Positions 53,009-61,307 of a stretch of 64,000 nt of DNA are shown here, in pieces. Every line of letters starts with the position of its first letter. Positions within the stretch are counted from its first letter, which is position 1. The notes below the pieces were generated by a model. It was not told the DNA's origin and made no database searches. It saw only the letters and a program-made list of their open reading frames with translations. This stretch comes from Sphingomonas insulae (GTDB taxonomy: Bacteria; Pseudomonadota; Alphaproteobacteria; Sphingomonadales; Sphingomonadaceae), in contig NZ_CP048422.1 of the NCBI RefSeq assembly GCF_010450875.1, forward strand, positions 2,825,001-2,889,000. Reading direction: 5' to 3'. A program made the position numbers and the translations under genes.

Positions 53009-53304
53009 GGGGCTAAAGCTTCCTTGGATAGCGGAGGCGCGGCTTATGCACGCGCTGCGGCGATGTAGGCAAGGCGCCCCGCACTTGCCAGCAGGACGGC
53101 GGAACCGGCGCGGAAGTTGCCGAAGTTGACACTACGTCCCGGTCGGAATCGCTTCCCCGGCGGAGGCGGCAGGCGCGGCGGCGGGCGAACGGCCGGGCGA
53201 CGACATCATCCGGACGGGGACGAGGCGCGAACATGGCACGGCGCCTACGCCAGATCCGGCGCTGTAGGACAGGCCTATTTCAAGGCGGCCTATTTGCAGG
53301 CGGA
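53009..53304. other. thrS upstream region, no gene
   Basis: 296 bp between the ends of thrS and the LD-carboxypeptidase gene. It holds the second copy (53108-53138) of the 31-bp sequence found upstream of glnD. No T-box-like antiterminator or other RNA element was recognised. Confidence 0.55.
53108..53138 (-). repeat. 31-bp shared upstream element, thrS copy
   Basis: Exact reverse complement of 42458-42488, so it has the same orientation relative to thrS as the other copy has to glnD. It lies 100 bp before the thrS start codon. Confidence 0.7.
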
Positions 53305-54120
53305 TCAGACGATGCCAAACGGCACCACGCGATTGCCCTGGGTGTGGCCGATGTCCGCCCGGCCGAGATACGGCACGCCGAGGTCGCCACAGCAGCGGCG
53401 GATCATGACGTCCAGGCTGTCGCCCCATTCCGGCTCGTTGGGCTGGACCGCGGTGACGCCGCCCAGGCGCACGCCGGCGATGCCCTTCAACTGCGTCGCA
53501 TGGCCCATGTGGAACAGCAGCCGGTCGATATTGTACATGGGTTCCGACACTTCCTCGACCATCAGCACATGGTCGGTGAGGTCGGGCAAATAGGGCGTGC
53601 CGATCAGCGCGCCGAGGATCGACAGGTTGAAGGCCGCCGCCGGGCGCCCGTCGAGGCCGGGTTCCAGCCCCTGCCGGTCGCCGCGCGCCAGCCAGCCGAG
53701 CGACCGGGCGATGGTGGCGTCGCCGCCCTTGCGCCGGATGTCGCTGGCCATCGGCCCGTGGACCGGACGGCCGATCCGCGCCGCGTACAGCGCGCCGAGC
53801 AGGAACCCCATGTCGGAATAGCCGAGATAGGTCTTGTGCCGCGCGGCGGGGCCGAGGTGCGGCATCACCAGCGGCAGGATGCGGTTCGAACCGTACCCGC
53901 CGCGCAGAAACCAGATCGCATCGAAGCCCGGATCGTTGGCGAATTCGAGAAAGGCGGCGGCGCGGCGCGCGTCGCTGCCCGCGAAATGGCCATCGACCTC
54001 CCAGCATTGCGGATGGACGATCAGATCGACCTCCGGATAGGCGAGCGCGGCGAAGGCGATGAACGGCGCCTCGGCATCCTTGTTGCCGATACTGGCCGGC
54101 GCCACCACTCCAATCCGCAT
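53305..54120 (-). CDS. LD-carboxypeptidase, S66 family (LdcA-like)
   Basis: 271 residues. Serine peptidase family S66: nucleophile Ser102 in LGYSDMG, a Glu in MVEEVSEPMYN and His in DIGHTQGN give the Ser-Glu-His set. FLRGGYGSNRILP near residue 75 is also typical. It removes the terminal D-Ala from the murein tetrapeptide in the cytoplasm, a step of cell wall recycling. There is no signal peptide. ATG 54120 was preferred; ATG 54135 is in frame. It is divergent from a MurC/Mpl-like ligase gene 53 bp away, which would use its tripeptide product. Confidence 0.87.
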   Translation of the reverse strand: MRIGVVAPASIGNKDAEAPFIAFAALAYPEVDLIVHPQCWEVDGHFAGSDARRAAAFLEFANDPGFDAIWFLRGGYGSNRILPLVMPHLGPAARHKTYLGYSDMGFLLGALYAARIGRPVHGPMASDIRRKGGDATIARSLGWLARGDRQGLEPGLDGRPAAAFNLSILGALIGTPYLPDLTDHVLMVEEVSEPMYNIDRLLFHMGHATQLKGIAGVRLGGVTAVQPNEPEWGDSLDVMIRRCCGDLGVPYLGRADIGHTQGNRVVPFGIV

Positions 54121-54173
54121 CCGTCGTCGCCTCATGCCTTGCCCGCGCAGGCGTGCGTCGATAGCGCGGGCGC

Positions 54174-55613
54174 ATGGCGAACGGCAACATTCCCGCATTT
54201 GTGCACGGCTCCGTCGGGGGCAAGCGCTTTTTCCTGGTCGGCATCGGCGGGTCGGGGATGATGCCGCTGGCGACGATCCTGCGCGGCCGCGGCGCAACCG
54301 TCGACGGATCCGACCGCGGGCTGGACCAGGGCCGCGTGCCCGCCAAGTTCGACGCGTTGCGCGCCCGCGGCATCGGCCTGTTCGCGCAGGACGGCAGCGG
54401 CATCACCTCGCCCGACCAGATCGTCGTCGCCTCCGCCGCGGTCGAGGACAGCGTGCCAGACATCGTCGCGGCGCAGGCGCTCGGCTGTACGCGGGCGAGT
54501 CGCGCCGAACTGCTCAGCACCCTGTTCAACCAGAGCCGCCTGCCGATCGGCGTCGCCGGCACCAGCGGCAAGTCGACGGTCACCGGCATGATCGGCTGGA
54601 TCCTGCACGCCACCGGTCGCGACCCGACGGTGATGAACGGCGCGGTGATGAAGAATTTCGTCCGCCCCGACGCACCGTTCGCGAGCGCGCTGGTCGGCGC
54701 GGGCGAGGCGTTCGTCAGCGAAGTGGACGAGAGCGACGGATCGATCGCCGCCTATCGCCCGCGCATCGCGGTGCTGAACAACGTCAGCCTGGACCACAAG
54801 GGGCTGGACGAGCTGCGCCTGCTGTTCGCGGCCTTCATCGCCAAGGCGGAAACGGCGATCGTCAACATCGACAACGACGAGGCGGCGACGCTCGCCCACG
54901 CGCTGCCACGGGCGCGGCTGGCGACGTTCGGGCTGCACGGCGACGCCGATTTCACCGCACAGGCGATCGTCGAGGCCCCGTTTGCGGTCGCGTTCGATCT
55001 GGTGGCGGGCGGCAATCGCGCGATTCCGGTGCGGTTGCAGGTGCCGGGGCGGCACAACGTCGCCAACGCCCTGGCCGCGATCGCCGCCGCGGTGGCGGCC
55101 GGCGTCCCGCTGTCGGAGGCGGCCGCGGCGATCGCCGGCTTCACCGGCCTACGCCGCCGCTTCGACCTGGTCGGAGACGCCGGCGGCGTGGCGGTGATCG
55201 ACGATTTCGGCCACAACCCCGACAAGATCGCCGCGACGCTGGCGACGCTGCACGCGTTTCCGGGACGCCTGCTCGTGCTGTTCCAGCCGCATGGCTATGG
55301 TCCGCTGAAGGTGATGCGGCGCGAACTGGTCGCAATGTTCGAAAGCCATCTGGCGCCCGGCGACGTGCTGGTCCTGCCCGATCCCGTCTATCACGGCGGC
55401 ACCGTCGCACGCGAGGTCGGCAGCGCCGCCATCGTCGCCGACATTACCACGAGCGCGCGCGAGGCGCATCACATTCCCGATCGGGCGGCGGCGGCGGCGC
55501 GGCTGGTCGCGCTGGCAAAGCCCGGCGACCGCATCGTGGTGATGGGCGCCCGTGACGACACGTTGAGCCTGCTCGCCGCGGACATGCTGGAAAGTCTCGC
55601 CGCCAAGGGTTAG
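54174..55613 (+). CDS. Mur ligase family protein, MurC/Mpl-like
   Basis: 479 residues. Domain 1 Rossmann fold has [15 protein letters not shown], as in MurC/Mpl. The ATP P-loop GTSGKST is at 129-135. SEVDESDGS and NNVSLDHKG carry the metal and catalytic residues, and [12 protein letters not shown] and [15 protein letters not shown] mark domains 2 and 3. It joins an amino acid or peptide to UDP-MurNAc. Divergence from an LD-carboxypeptidase gene favours the recycling ligase (tripeptide to UDP-MurNAc, Mpl) over biosynthetic MurC, but the sequence alone does not settle it. Confidence 0.82.
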   Translation: MANGNIPAFVHGSVGGKRFFLVGIGGSGMMPLATILRGRGATVDGSDRGLDQGRVPAKFDALRARGIGLFAQDGSGITSPDQIVVASAAVEDSVPDIVAAQALGCTRASRAELLSTLFNQSRLPIGVAGTSGKSTVTGMIGWILHATGRDPTVMNGAVMKNFVRPDAPFASALVGAGEAFVSEVDESDGSIAAYRPRIAVLNNVSLDHKGLDELRLLFAAFIAKAETAIVNIDNDEAATLAHALPRARLATFGLHGDADFTAQAIVEAPFAVAFDLVAGGNRAIPVRLQVPGRHNVANALAAIAAAVAAGVPLSEAAAAIAGFTGLRRRFDLVGDAGGVAVIDDFGHNPDKIAATLATLHAFPGRLLVLFQPHGYGPLKVMRRELVAMFESHLAPGDVLVLPDPVYHGGTVAREVGSAAIVADITTSAREAHHIPDRAAAAARLVALAKPGDRIVVMGARDDTLSLLAADMLESLAAKG

Positions 55614-55636
55614 GCTCGCGGCGGAGGTACGCAGCG

Positions 55637-55873
55637 ATGAACCCCTTTACCGAACATCCGGCCGCGGTCGGCGAGAGCTATCCCGAGCATTTCCATGTCG
55701 CCACCCGCTTTGGCCTGCGCATGATCGCGGGCGGCATCGGCGCCGTGCTGCACGGCGTCTTCCCCTTCCTGTTCACCACCACCGGCAGTCGCACGATCAA
55801 GGCGCTGCACGGCGAGATCGTCGCCAAGCGCGGCGATACCGTGCAGCAGCGCTCGGTCGAATTCGTCATCTGA
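55637..55873 (+). CDS. DUF6356-like small membrane-associated protein
   Basis: 78 residues with GGAGG upstream. HPAAVGESYPEHFHVATRFGLRMIAGGIGAVLHGVFPFLFTTTGSRTIKALHGEIV fits the small alphaproteobacterial family I recall as DUF6356. One amphipathic or membrane-associated helix (MIAGGIGAVLHGVFPFLF) is visible. Function unknown. It lies 24 bp after the Mur ligase gene and is probably co-transcribed with it. Confidence 0.75.
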   Translation: MNPFTEHPAAVGESYPEHFHVATRFGLRMIAGGIGAVLHGVFPFLFTTTGSRTIKALHGEIVAKRGDTVQQRSVEFVI

Positions 55874-55926
55874 TGTAAAGCGCGCTTGACGTAAAGTTCG
55901 CTTTCCATGTAAAGCTTCCTTCACAT
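55874..55926. promoter_or_regulatory. Three tandem TGTAAAG-N4-CTTyACA imperfect palindromes, candidate XRE operators
   Basis: Copies start at 55874 (TGTAAAG CGCG CTTGACG), 55890 (CGTAAAG TTCG CTTTCCA) and 55909 (TGTAAAG CTTC CTTCACA). Each is an 18-bp dyad with one or two mismatches, 16 and 19 bp apart. They lie directly before the membrane protein/XRE gene pair, whose product is the obvious candidate repressor. Confidence 0.65.
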
Positions 55927-55946
55927 CGAGTCGAAGGAGGTGGGTG

Positions 55947-56381
55947 ATGTTCGTCGCAACCGGACGGTCGAAGCTGAATGCGGCGCAGCGCCGCTATCTG
56001 CGGCGGTTCCTGCCGGCGATGCTGGTCTACAGCGTTGTCATCATGGTGTCGGGCAACGCCATCGGCCATCATCGCGTGAGCGGCGGGCTGCTGATCGCGC
56101 TATCGATCGCGCCCGCGTTGCCGCTGCTGTGCGCGATCGCCGCGGTGGGCCTGTACCTGCACGAGGAAACCGACGAATATATCCGGATGCGCGCCGTCAT
56201 CGGCTCGCTGGGCGGTACCGGGCTGGTCCTGGCGACCGGGACGATCTGGGGATTCCTGGAACAAGGCGGGGTCCTGCCGCACCTTCCCGCCTGGTTCGTG
56301 TTTCCACTCTGGGCCGTCGGCCTCGGCCTGTCGCAATGGGTTTGCAACCTGCGCGACCGCTGGTCCGGGGGAGCAGAGTGA
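55947..56381 (+). CDS. Small integral membrane protein, partner of an XRE regulator
   Basis: 144 residues, about four membrane helices (FLPAMLVYSVVIMVSG, GLLIALSIAPALPLLCAIAAVGLYL, AVIGSLGGTGLVLATGTIWGFL, LPAWFVFPLWAVGLGLSQWV). The motif LHEETDEYIRMRA between helices 2 and 3 is conserved-looking. The ATG at 55947 was chosen for its AAGGAGG site; a GTG three bases earlier is too close to it. The XRE gene starts on its stop codon (GTGA). Pairs of this kind are common in sphingomonads and firmicutes, but the function is not known to me. Confidence 0.82.
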   Translation: MFVATGRSKLNAAQRRYLRRFLPAMLVYSVVIMVSGNAIGHHRVSGGLLIALSIAPALPLLCAIAAVGLYLHEETDEYIRMRAVIGSLGGTGLVLATGTIWGFLEQGGVLPHLPAWFVFPLWAVGLGLSQWVCNLRDRWSGGAE

Positions 56382-56581
56382 CCAACCGGCTGCGCGACCT
56401 GCGCGCCCAGCGCGGGTGGAGCCAGCAGCATCTCGCCGACCAGCTCGACGTCAGCCGCCAGAGCGTCAATGCGATCGAAACGGGGCGCTACGACCCGTCG
56501 CTGCCGCTCGCCTTCAAGATCGCCGAGCTGTTCGACCTTGCCATCGAAGATGTGTTCATCAGCCCATCCAAGGAGTCGTGA
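56378..56581 (+). CDS. XRE-family helix-turn-helix regulator (short, YozG-like)
   Basis: 67 residues from a GTG overlapping the previous stop. The whole protein is one HTH_3 domain: RLRDLRAQRGWSQQHLADQLDVSRQSVNAIETGRYDPSLPLAFKIAELFDLAIEDVF. It probably represses its own operon through the three palindromes at 55874-55926. An alpha/beta hydrolase gene follows 1 bp after its stop. Confidence 0.9.
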   Translation: MTNRLRDLRAQRGWSQQHLADQLDVSRQSVNAIETGRYDPSLPLAFKIAELFDLAIEDVFISPSKES

Positions 56582-56582
56582 C

Positions 56583-57545
56583 ATGATCCTGCGCATCGCC
56601 CGCTTCCGGCACGGCCGCCGGGGGTTCCGGCCAAGCCACTGGGGCCTTCGCCTCGCCGCCACCGCGCTGACACTGGGCGTCGTGCTGCATCCCGCCGCCT
56701 CGCATGCCTCGCCCGCCGCCGCGACGACCGCGCCGGTAACGCAGATGGCGCACATCTCGGTCGTCGCCACGGGCCAGGGATCGCCGGTGATCCTGATCCC
56801 CGGCCTGTCGTCGCCGCGCGCGGTGTGGGACGGCGTCGTTCCCGGACTGGCCAGGGACCACCGCGTCTATGTGGTGCAGGTCAACGGCTTCGGCGGCGAT
56901 GCGCCGGGCGCGAACCTGGCGCCCGGCATCCTCGACGGCGTCGTCGCCGACCTCCACGCGCTGATCGCGAAGGAACGGATCGCCGGTGCGGCAGTGGTCG
57001 GCCATTCGATGGGCGGGCTCGCCGCGCTGATGCTGGCGAAGGCGCATCCCGCCGATGCCGGCAAGCTGATGATCGTCGATTCGCTGCCGTTCATCGGCAC
57101 GCTGTTCGCCCCCGGCGCGAGCGTGGCCGCGATCGAGCCGCAGGCCAGGGCGATGCGCGATGCGCAGGCCGCCAGCTATGGCAAGCCCGCCAGCGAGGCG
57201 ATGGCGACCGCCACCGCCGACCGGCTCGCCGCCAAGGCGGCGTCGCGCACGCAGGTGGCGGCATGGTTCAAGACCGCCGACCCGCGCGTGTCGGGCCAGG
57301 CGATGTACGAGGACCTGACCACCGACCTGCGCCCGGCGATGGCGGGCATCGCGACGCCGATCACGGTCGTCTACCCCTTCGCGCCGACCGGAACGACGCG
57401 GGCGCAGGCGGATGCGCTGTACAAGGCCGCCTATGCCGACGCGCCGCACGTGACCTTCGTCGCCATCGGCGATGCCGCGCATTTCGTGATGCTCGACCAG
57501 CCGGCGGCATTCGCAGCGGCGCTGACCGCCTTCGCCGCCCGGTGA
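56583..57545 (+). CDS. Alpha/beta hydrolase, exported
   Basis: 320 residues. The N-terminus has several arginines then a hydrophobic helix (LRLAATALTLGVVLHPAASHA), a long signal peptide. The hydrolase core has ILIPGLSSPRAVW (oxyanion loop), VVGHSMGGLAAL (nucleophile Ser) and GDAAHFVMLDQP (catalytic His). The start at 56583 has AGGAG upstream, and only 1 bp separates it from the XRE stop codon, so it is the third gene of that operon. Substrate unknown; an ester or lactone is likely. Confidence 0.87.
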   Translation: MILRIARFRHGRRGFRPSHWGLRLAATALTLGVVLHPAASHASPAAATTAPVTQMAHISVVATGQGSPVILIPGLSSPRAVWDGVVPGLARDHRVYVVQVNGFGGDAPGANLAPGILDGVVADLHALIAKERIAGAAVVGHSMGGLAALMLAKAHPADAGKLMIVDSLPFIGTLFAPGASVAAIEPQARAMRDAQAASYGKPASEAMATATADRLAAKAASRTQVAAWFKTADPRVSGQAMYEDLTTDLRPAMAGIATPITVVYPFAPTGTTRAQADALYKAAYADAPHVTFVAIGDAAHFVMLDQPAAFAAALTAFAAR

Positions 57546-57596
57546 CCGGACGGGCGAGGCTCCCCATCGGCGCGCAGCCGCGGTAAGGAGGCGGGC

Positions 57597-58319
57597 ATGA
57601 CCCAGCTGCCCCGCCCCCGCCTCGCCTATCACCACACGCAAGGGACGGGCCCGACCGTCGTCTTCCTGCCCGGCTATGCCTCCGACATGAACGGCACCAA
57701 GGCGCTCGCGCTGGAAGCCTGGGCGCGGGGCACCGGCCGGGCGTTCCTGCGGTTCGACTATGGCGGTTGCGGGCAGAGCGAGGGTGCGTTCGAGGACCAG
57801 ACGCTGACGGGCTGGCGCGACGATGTCGTCGCCATGATCGACCAGGTCGCGACCGGGCCGGTAATGCTGGTCGGATCGTCGCTGGGCGGCTGGCTGATGC
57901 TGCTCGCCGCCAAGGCGCGCCCCGAACGGGTGGTCGGGCTGGTCGGCATCGCGCCGGCGCCCGACTTCACCGACTGGGGCTTTTCGACCGAGGACAAGAT
58001 GGCTATCCTGACCGGGGGGCGGCTGGAGCGGGCCAATCCCTACGGGCCGGCACCGACCGTCTACACCCGCGGCTTCTTCCAGTCCGGCGAGGCGAACCGG
58101 CTGATGTTCGGCGCCATACCCTTCGATGGGCCGGTGCGGCTGGTGCAGGGACAGGCCGATGGCGACGTGCCGTGGCACCGCACCGTGCGGCTGGGCGAGA
58201 TGATCCGTTCAGCCGACGTGCAGACGCTGTTGATCAAGGACGGCGATCACCGCCTGTCGCGCGATACCGATATCGCAGCGATCATCCGGGCGACCGAGGA
58301 CGTGCTGAACCGCTTATGA
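57597..58319 (+). CDS. Alpha/beta hydrolase, ABHD10-like
   Basis: 240 residues without signal peptide. FLPGYASDMNGTKA, FLRFDYGGCGQSEG, the nucleophile motif VGSSLGGWLML, the acid-bearing VQGQADGDVPW and His in KDGDHRLSR follow the serine-thioesterase/esterase pattern of ABHD10-like enzymes, which remove S-acyl groups or cleave acyl glucuronides. AAGGAGG precedes the ATG. Its stop overlaps the start of the TPR-protein gene (ATGA). Confidence 0.85.
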   Translation: MTQLPRPRLAYHHTQGTGPTVVFLPGYASDMNGTKALALEAWARGTGRAFLRFDYGGCGQSEGAFEDQTLTGWRDDVVAMIDQVATGPVMLVGSSLGGWLMLLAAKARPERVVGLVGIAPAPDFTDWGFSTEDKMAILTGGRLERANPYGPAPTVYTRGFFQSGEANRLMFGAIPFDGPVRLVQGQADGDVPWHRTVRLGEMIRSADVQTLLIKDGDHRLSRDTDIAAIIRATEDVLNRL

Positions 58320-59101
58320 TCCTGCTCTTCGCCGTGGCGCTTCAGGCGGCATCGCCGGCGCCCTCGCCGCCTTCCACCGTGGCCACCGTCAAGGGCGCCG
58401 ACCCGCGTCAGGCGCGCTACGACCGTTGCGTGCGGCTGGCGGACAGCGATCCGGTCGCGGCGCGGGCGGAGGCGGTGCGCTGGGGTGCCAGCGGCGGCAC
58501 CTGGTTCGCGCGGCAGTGCGCCGGCCTCGCGTATACGCAGGAAGGCAATTTCACCGCGGCGGCCGCGGAATTCGAGGCGGCAGCCAAGGCGGCGGAGGTC
58601 GCGCGCGATCGGCGTGCCGCCAATTACTGGGCGCAGGCCGGCAATGCCCGGCTGGCGGCGGGCGACGTGCCGCGGGCACGCGCCGCGCTCGACACCGCGC
58701 TGGTCGCGGGGACGCTGGAAGGGCTGGCGCTGGGCGAGGCGCAGCTGGATCATGCCCGCGTGCTGGTCGCGGCGAACGAGCCCGAGGCGGCGCGGCGCGA
58801 CATCGACCTGGCGCTGACCAATGCCGCCGACGATCCGCTCGCCTGGCTGCTGTCGGCGACGCTGGCGCGGCGCGAGGGCGACCTGGTGCGGGCGAAGAAG
58901 GACATCGCCGAGGCGCTGAAGCGCGCCGCGGACGATGCATCGGTGCAGCTGGAAGCGGGCAACATCGCCGCATCGGCCCGCGACGAGCCCGGCGCGCGGG
59001 CGGCATGGGCAGAGGCGGCGCGACTGGCACCCGACGCCCCCGCGGGCAGGAATGCGCAGGCGGCACTGGCGCAGTTCGACGCGGCGCCGGCGAAACCCTG
59101 A
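58316..59101 (+). CDS. Exported tetratricopeptide-repeat protein
   Basis: 261 residues. A short signal peptide (MILLFAVALQAASPAP) is followed by Ala-rich helical repeats of TPR type from about residue 60 to 250 (for example AGLAYTQEGNFTAAAAEFEAAAK, AGNARLAAGDVPRARAALDTAL, SATLARREGDLVRAKKDIAEALK). Such proteins act as scaffolds in the periplasm. Its ATG overlaps the hydrolase stop codon. Partners unknown. Confidence 0.85.
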   Translation: MILLFAVALQAASPAPSPPSTVATVKGADPRQARYDRCVRLADSDPVAARAEAVRWGASGGTWFARQCAGLAYTQEGNFTAAAAEFEAAAKAAEVARDRRAANYWAQAGNARLAAGDVPRARAALDTALVAGTLEGLALGEAQLDHARVLVAANEPEAARRDIDLALTNAADDPLAWLLSATLARREGDLVRAKKDIAEALKRAADDASVQLEAGNIAASARDEPGARAAWAEAARLAPDAPAGRNAQAALAQFDAAPAKP

Positions 59102-59253
59102 ATGGCGGGCGCGCCGGTCGCGTCCGGAAGCGCGATTGCCCCGGAGGCATCGGGACCCGATCGGTCGTGACGACGGGCGATGGGGATGGACACCCTATGG
59201 CGGGCCGTGCGTTGGGGGGCTAGCTATCCATCGCCAGTACAGCAGGGTTCTTC

Positions 59254-59691
59254 ATGCATTATCTTCACACCATGATCCGCGTAACCGATCCGGATGCGAC
59301 CATCGCCTTTTTCGAACTGCTCGGCCTGAAGGAAGTGCGGCGGTTGGAGAATGAAAAGGGGCGTTTCACGCTGATCTTCCTCGCTGCCGACGAGGACATG
59401 AACGCGCCGGGCGAACGCGCCAGGGCGGAGGTCGAGCTGACCCATAACTGGGACCCCGAGGATTATGGCAGCGGCCGCAATTTCGGGCATCTCGCCTATC
59501 GCGTCGAGGACATCTACGACACGTGCCGGCGGCTGATGGACGGCGGGGTGACGATCAACCGCCCGCCGCGGGACGGCAACATGGCCTTCGTCAAGACGCC
59601 CGACGGCATTTCGATCGAATTGCTGCAGGCCGGCGATGCGCTGGCGCCGGCCGAACCATGGACGTCGATGCCGAACACCGGAACCTGGTGA
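59254..59691 (+). CDS. gloA: Lactoylglutathione lyase (glyoxalase I)
   Basis: 145 residues. It converts the methylglyoxal-glutathione adduct to S-lactoylglutathione. It matches the E. coli enzyme closely: metal ligands His5 (MHYLHTMIRV), Glu in VELTHNW, His in GHLAYRV and Glu in ISIELL are all present. The next gene, glyoxalase II, starts on its stop codon (TGATG), so the two steps are made together. Confidence 0.95.
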   Translation: MHYLHTMIRVTDPDATIAFFELLGLKEVRRLENEKGRFTLIFLAADEDMNAPGERARAEVELTHNWDPEDYGSGRNFGHLAYRVEDIYDTCRRLMDGGVTINRPPRDGNMAFVKTPDGISIELLQAGDALAPAEPWTSMPNTGTW

Positions 59692-60419
59692 TGGCGCTCC
59701 GGATCGTCCGCGTCCCCGTGCTGAGCGACAATTACGCCTGGCTGGTGCATGACCCCGTCAGTGGCGAGACGGTCGCGGTCGATCCGGGCGAGGCGGCGCC
59801 GGTGCAGGCCGCCGCCGCGGCCGAAGGCTGGACGATCGATCAGGTGTGGACCACGCACTGGCACCCCGATCACACCGGCGGCAATGCGGACATCCGGGCG
59901 ACGGGCGCGCGGGTGACCGGCCCCGCCGCCGAGGCCGCCAAGATTCCGACGCTGGACGCGACCGTCGGCGAGGGCGACGTGGTGCGGATCGGGACGGAGG
60001 TTGCGCAGGTGCTGCACGTACCGGGTCACACCGCCGGCCACATCGCATTCCACCTTGCCGACGAGGGCGTGATCTTCACCGGCGACACGCTGTTCGCGAT
60101 GGGTTGCGGCCGCCTGTTCGAGGGTACGCCGGCGGAGATGTTCGCGAACATGCAGCGCTATGCAGCGTTGCCCGATGCCACGCAGGTGTATTGCGGCCAC
60201 GAATATACCCAGTCCAACGGCCGCTTCGCGCTGGCGATCGAGCCGGACAATGCGGCGCTGGCGGCACGGATGGCGGATGTCGATGCGGCGCGCGCGGCGG
60301 GCGAACCGACGGTGCCGACGACGATCGGGCTGGAGCGTGCGACCAACCCGTTCCTGCGCGCGCAGGACGCGAACGGACTCGGCAAGCTGCGGGAACGGAA
60401 AGATAGTTTTCGCGGATAG
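59691..60419 (+). CDS. gloB: Hydroxyacylglutathione hydrolase (glyoxalase II)
   Basis: 242 residues of the metallo-beta-lactamase fold. The binuclear metal motif THWHPDHTGG is at residues 55-64, VPGHTAGHIAF and FTGDTLFAMGCGRLFEGT carry further ligands, and CGHEYTQSN the last His. The C-terminal helical part with ERATNPFLR binds glutathione. It hydrolyses S-lactoylglutathione to D-lactate and glutathione. An in-frame ATG at 59658 inside gloA is possible but the coupled start at 59691 is preferred. Confidence 0.95.
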   Translation: MALRIVRVPVLSDNYAWLVHDPVSGETVAVDPGEAAPVQAAAAAEGWTIDQVWTTHWHPDHTGGNADIRATGARVTGPAAEAAKIPTLDATVGEGDVVRIGTEVAQVLHVPGHTAGHIAFHLADEGVIFTGDTLFAMGCGRLFEGTPAEMFANMQRYAALPDATQVYCGHEYTQSNGRFALAIEPDNAALAARMADVDAARAAGEPTVPTTIGLERATNPFLRAQDANGLGKLRERKDSFRG

Positions 60420-60451
60420 GACTTTGATATCGGCACCATGGGAGGTTTGGG

Positions 60452-60871
60452 ATGAGGACCGCAGGATCGTTGATCGCCGTTGCCCTGACATTGGCAGCGT
60501 GCACGCAGACCCCGGAGCAGCGCGTCGCCGCGCAGCAGGCGGACGCGGTGGCGGCCGAGAAGCTGGGCAAGGCGCTCGCAGGGCTGACGCCGGACAAGCC
60601 GTCGTCGTCCTGCATGCCGCGCTTTCCGACGTCGCAGGTCCAGGCCTATGGACCCACGATCGTCTATACGGTCAGCCGCAACCTCAAATACCGGACCGAC
60701 ACCGCCGGCGGGTGCGAGCGCGTCGGGCGCGGCGACATCCTGGTGACGCAGTCGCCGATCGGGCAATTATGCCAGGGCGACATCGCGACCACCATCGATC
60801 AGACGTCGCGGACGTTCAGCGGCAGCTGCTCGTTCGGCCCCTTCACCCGCTACAGCAAGTCGGGATCGTGA
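60452..60871 (+). CDS. Small lipoprotein, first of a tandem related pair
   Basis: 139 residues. A lipoprotein signal ends in LAAC at Cys17. The mature part begins with a helical stretch (QRVAAQQADAVAAEKLGKALAGL), then a beta-rich domain with paired cysteines (SSCMPRF, GGCERVG, QLCQGDI, GSCSFGPF). Its C-terminal half resembles that of the next gene (QLC...F..FTRY / QLC...F..FTPY). Function unknown. The next gene starts on its stop codon. Confidence 0.75.
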   Translation: MRTAGSLIAVALTLAACTQTPEQRVAAQQADAVAAEKLGKALAGLTPDKPSSSCMPRFPTSQVQAYGPTIVYTVSRNLKYRTDTAGGCERVGRGDILVTQSPIGQLCQGDIATTIDQTSRTFSGSCSFGPFTRYSKSGS

Positions 60872-61248
60872 CGCTGCGGCCCCTTGCCCTGCTCGCACTG
60901 GCGCTGCCGCTGCTGGCCGCCAGATCCGACCCGCTGGCTGGCCGCATCGCCGGCGAACCGCAGCGCTGCATCACCCTGTCGTCGACCAACGGCCCATCGA
61001 CGATCGATGCGCGCACGATCCTGTACACCGAGGGCGCCGGGCGGCGCATCTGGAAGACCGGGCCGGTCGGCGATTGCCCGTCGCTGGAGCCGCTGACGAC
61101 GTTGATCGTCGATGTCTATGGCGGGCAATTGTGCCGCAACGACCGGTTTCGCGTGCTGACGCCGGGAACGACGATCCCGTCCGCTTATTGCCGGTTCACC
61201 GAATTCACGCCCTACACCCGCCCCGATCGGACCCGAAAGCCCGACTGA
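60868..61248 (+). CDS. Small exported protein, second of a tandem related pair
   Basis: 126 residues from a GTG overlapping the previous stop (GTGA). The N-terminus TLRPLALLALALPLLAARS is a signal peptide without a lipobox Cys. The domain with QRCITLSS, GDCPSLEP, GQLCRNDRF and SAYCRFTEFTPYTRP matches the layout of the preceding lipoprotein, so one is probably a duplicate of the other. Function unknown. Confidence 0.75.
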   Translation: MTLRPLALLALALPLLAARSDPLAGRIAGEPQRCITLSSTNGPSTIDARTILYTEGAGRRIWKTGPVGDCPSLEPLTTLIVDVYGGQLCRNDRFRVLTPGTTIPSAYCRFTEFTPYTRPDRTRKPD

Positions 61249-61307
61249 GCGAGCCGCCCGCGCCGGACCCCCTGCCCAGCCCGGCCAACTTGGGCTAGCC
61301 ACCGCTC

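Noticed and set aside
53009..53304. T-box or threonine attenuator before thrS
   Set aside because: No T-box sequence, leader peptide with Thr codons or terminator-antiterminator pair was found; only the 31-bp shared element stands out.
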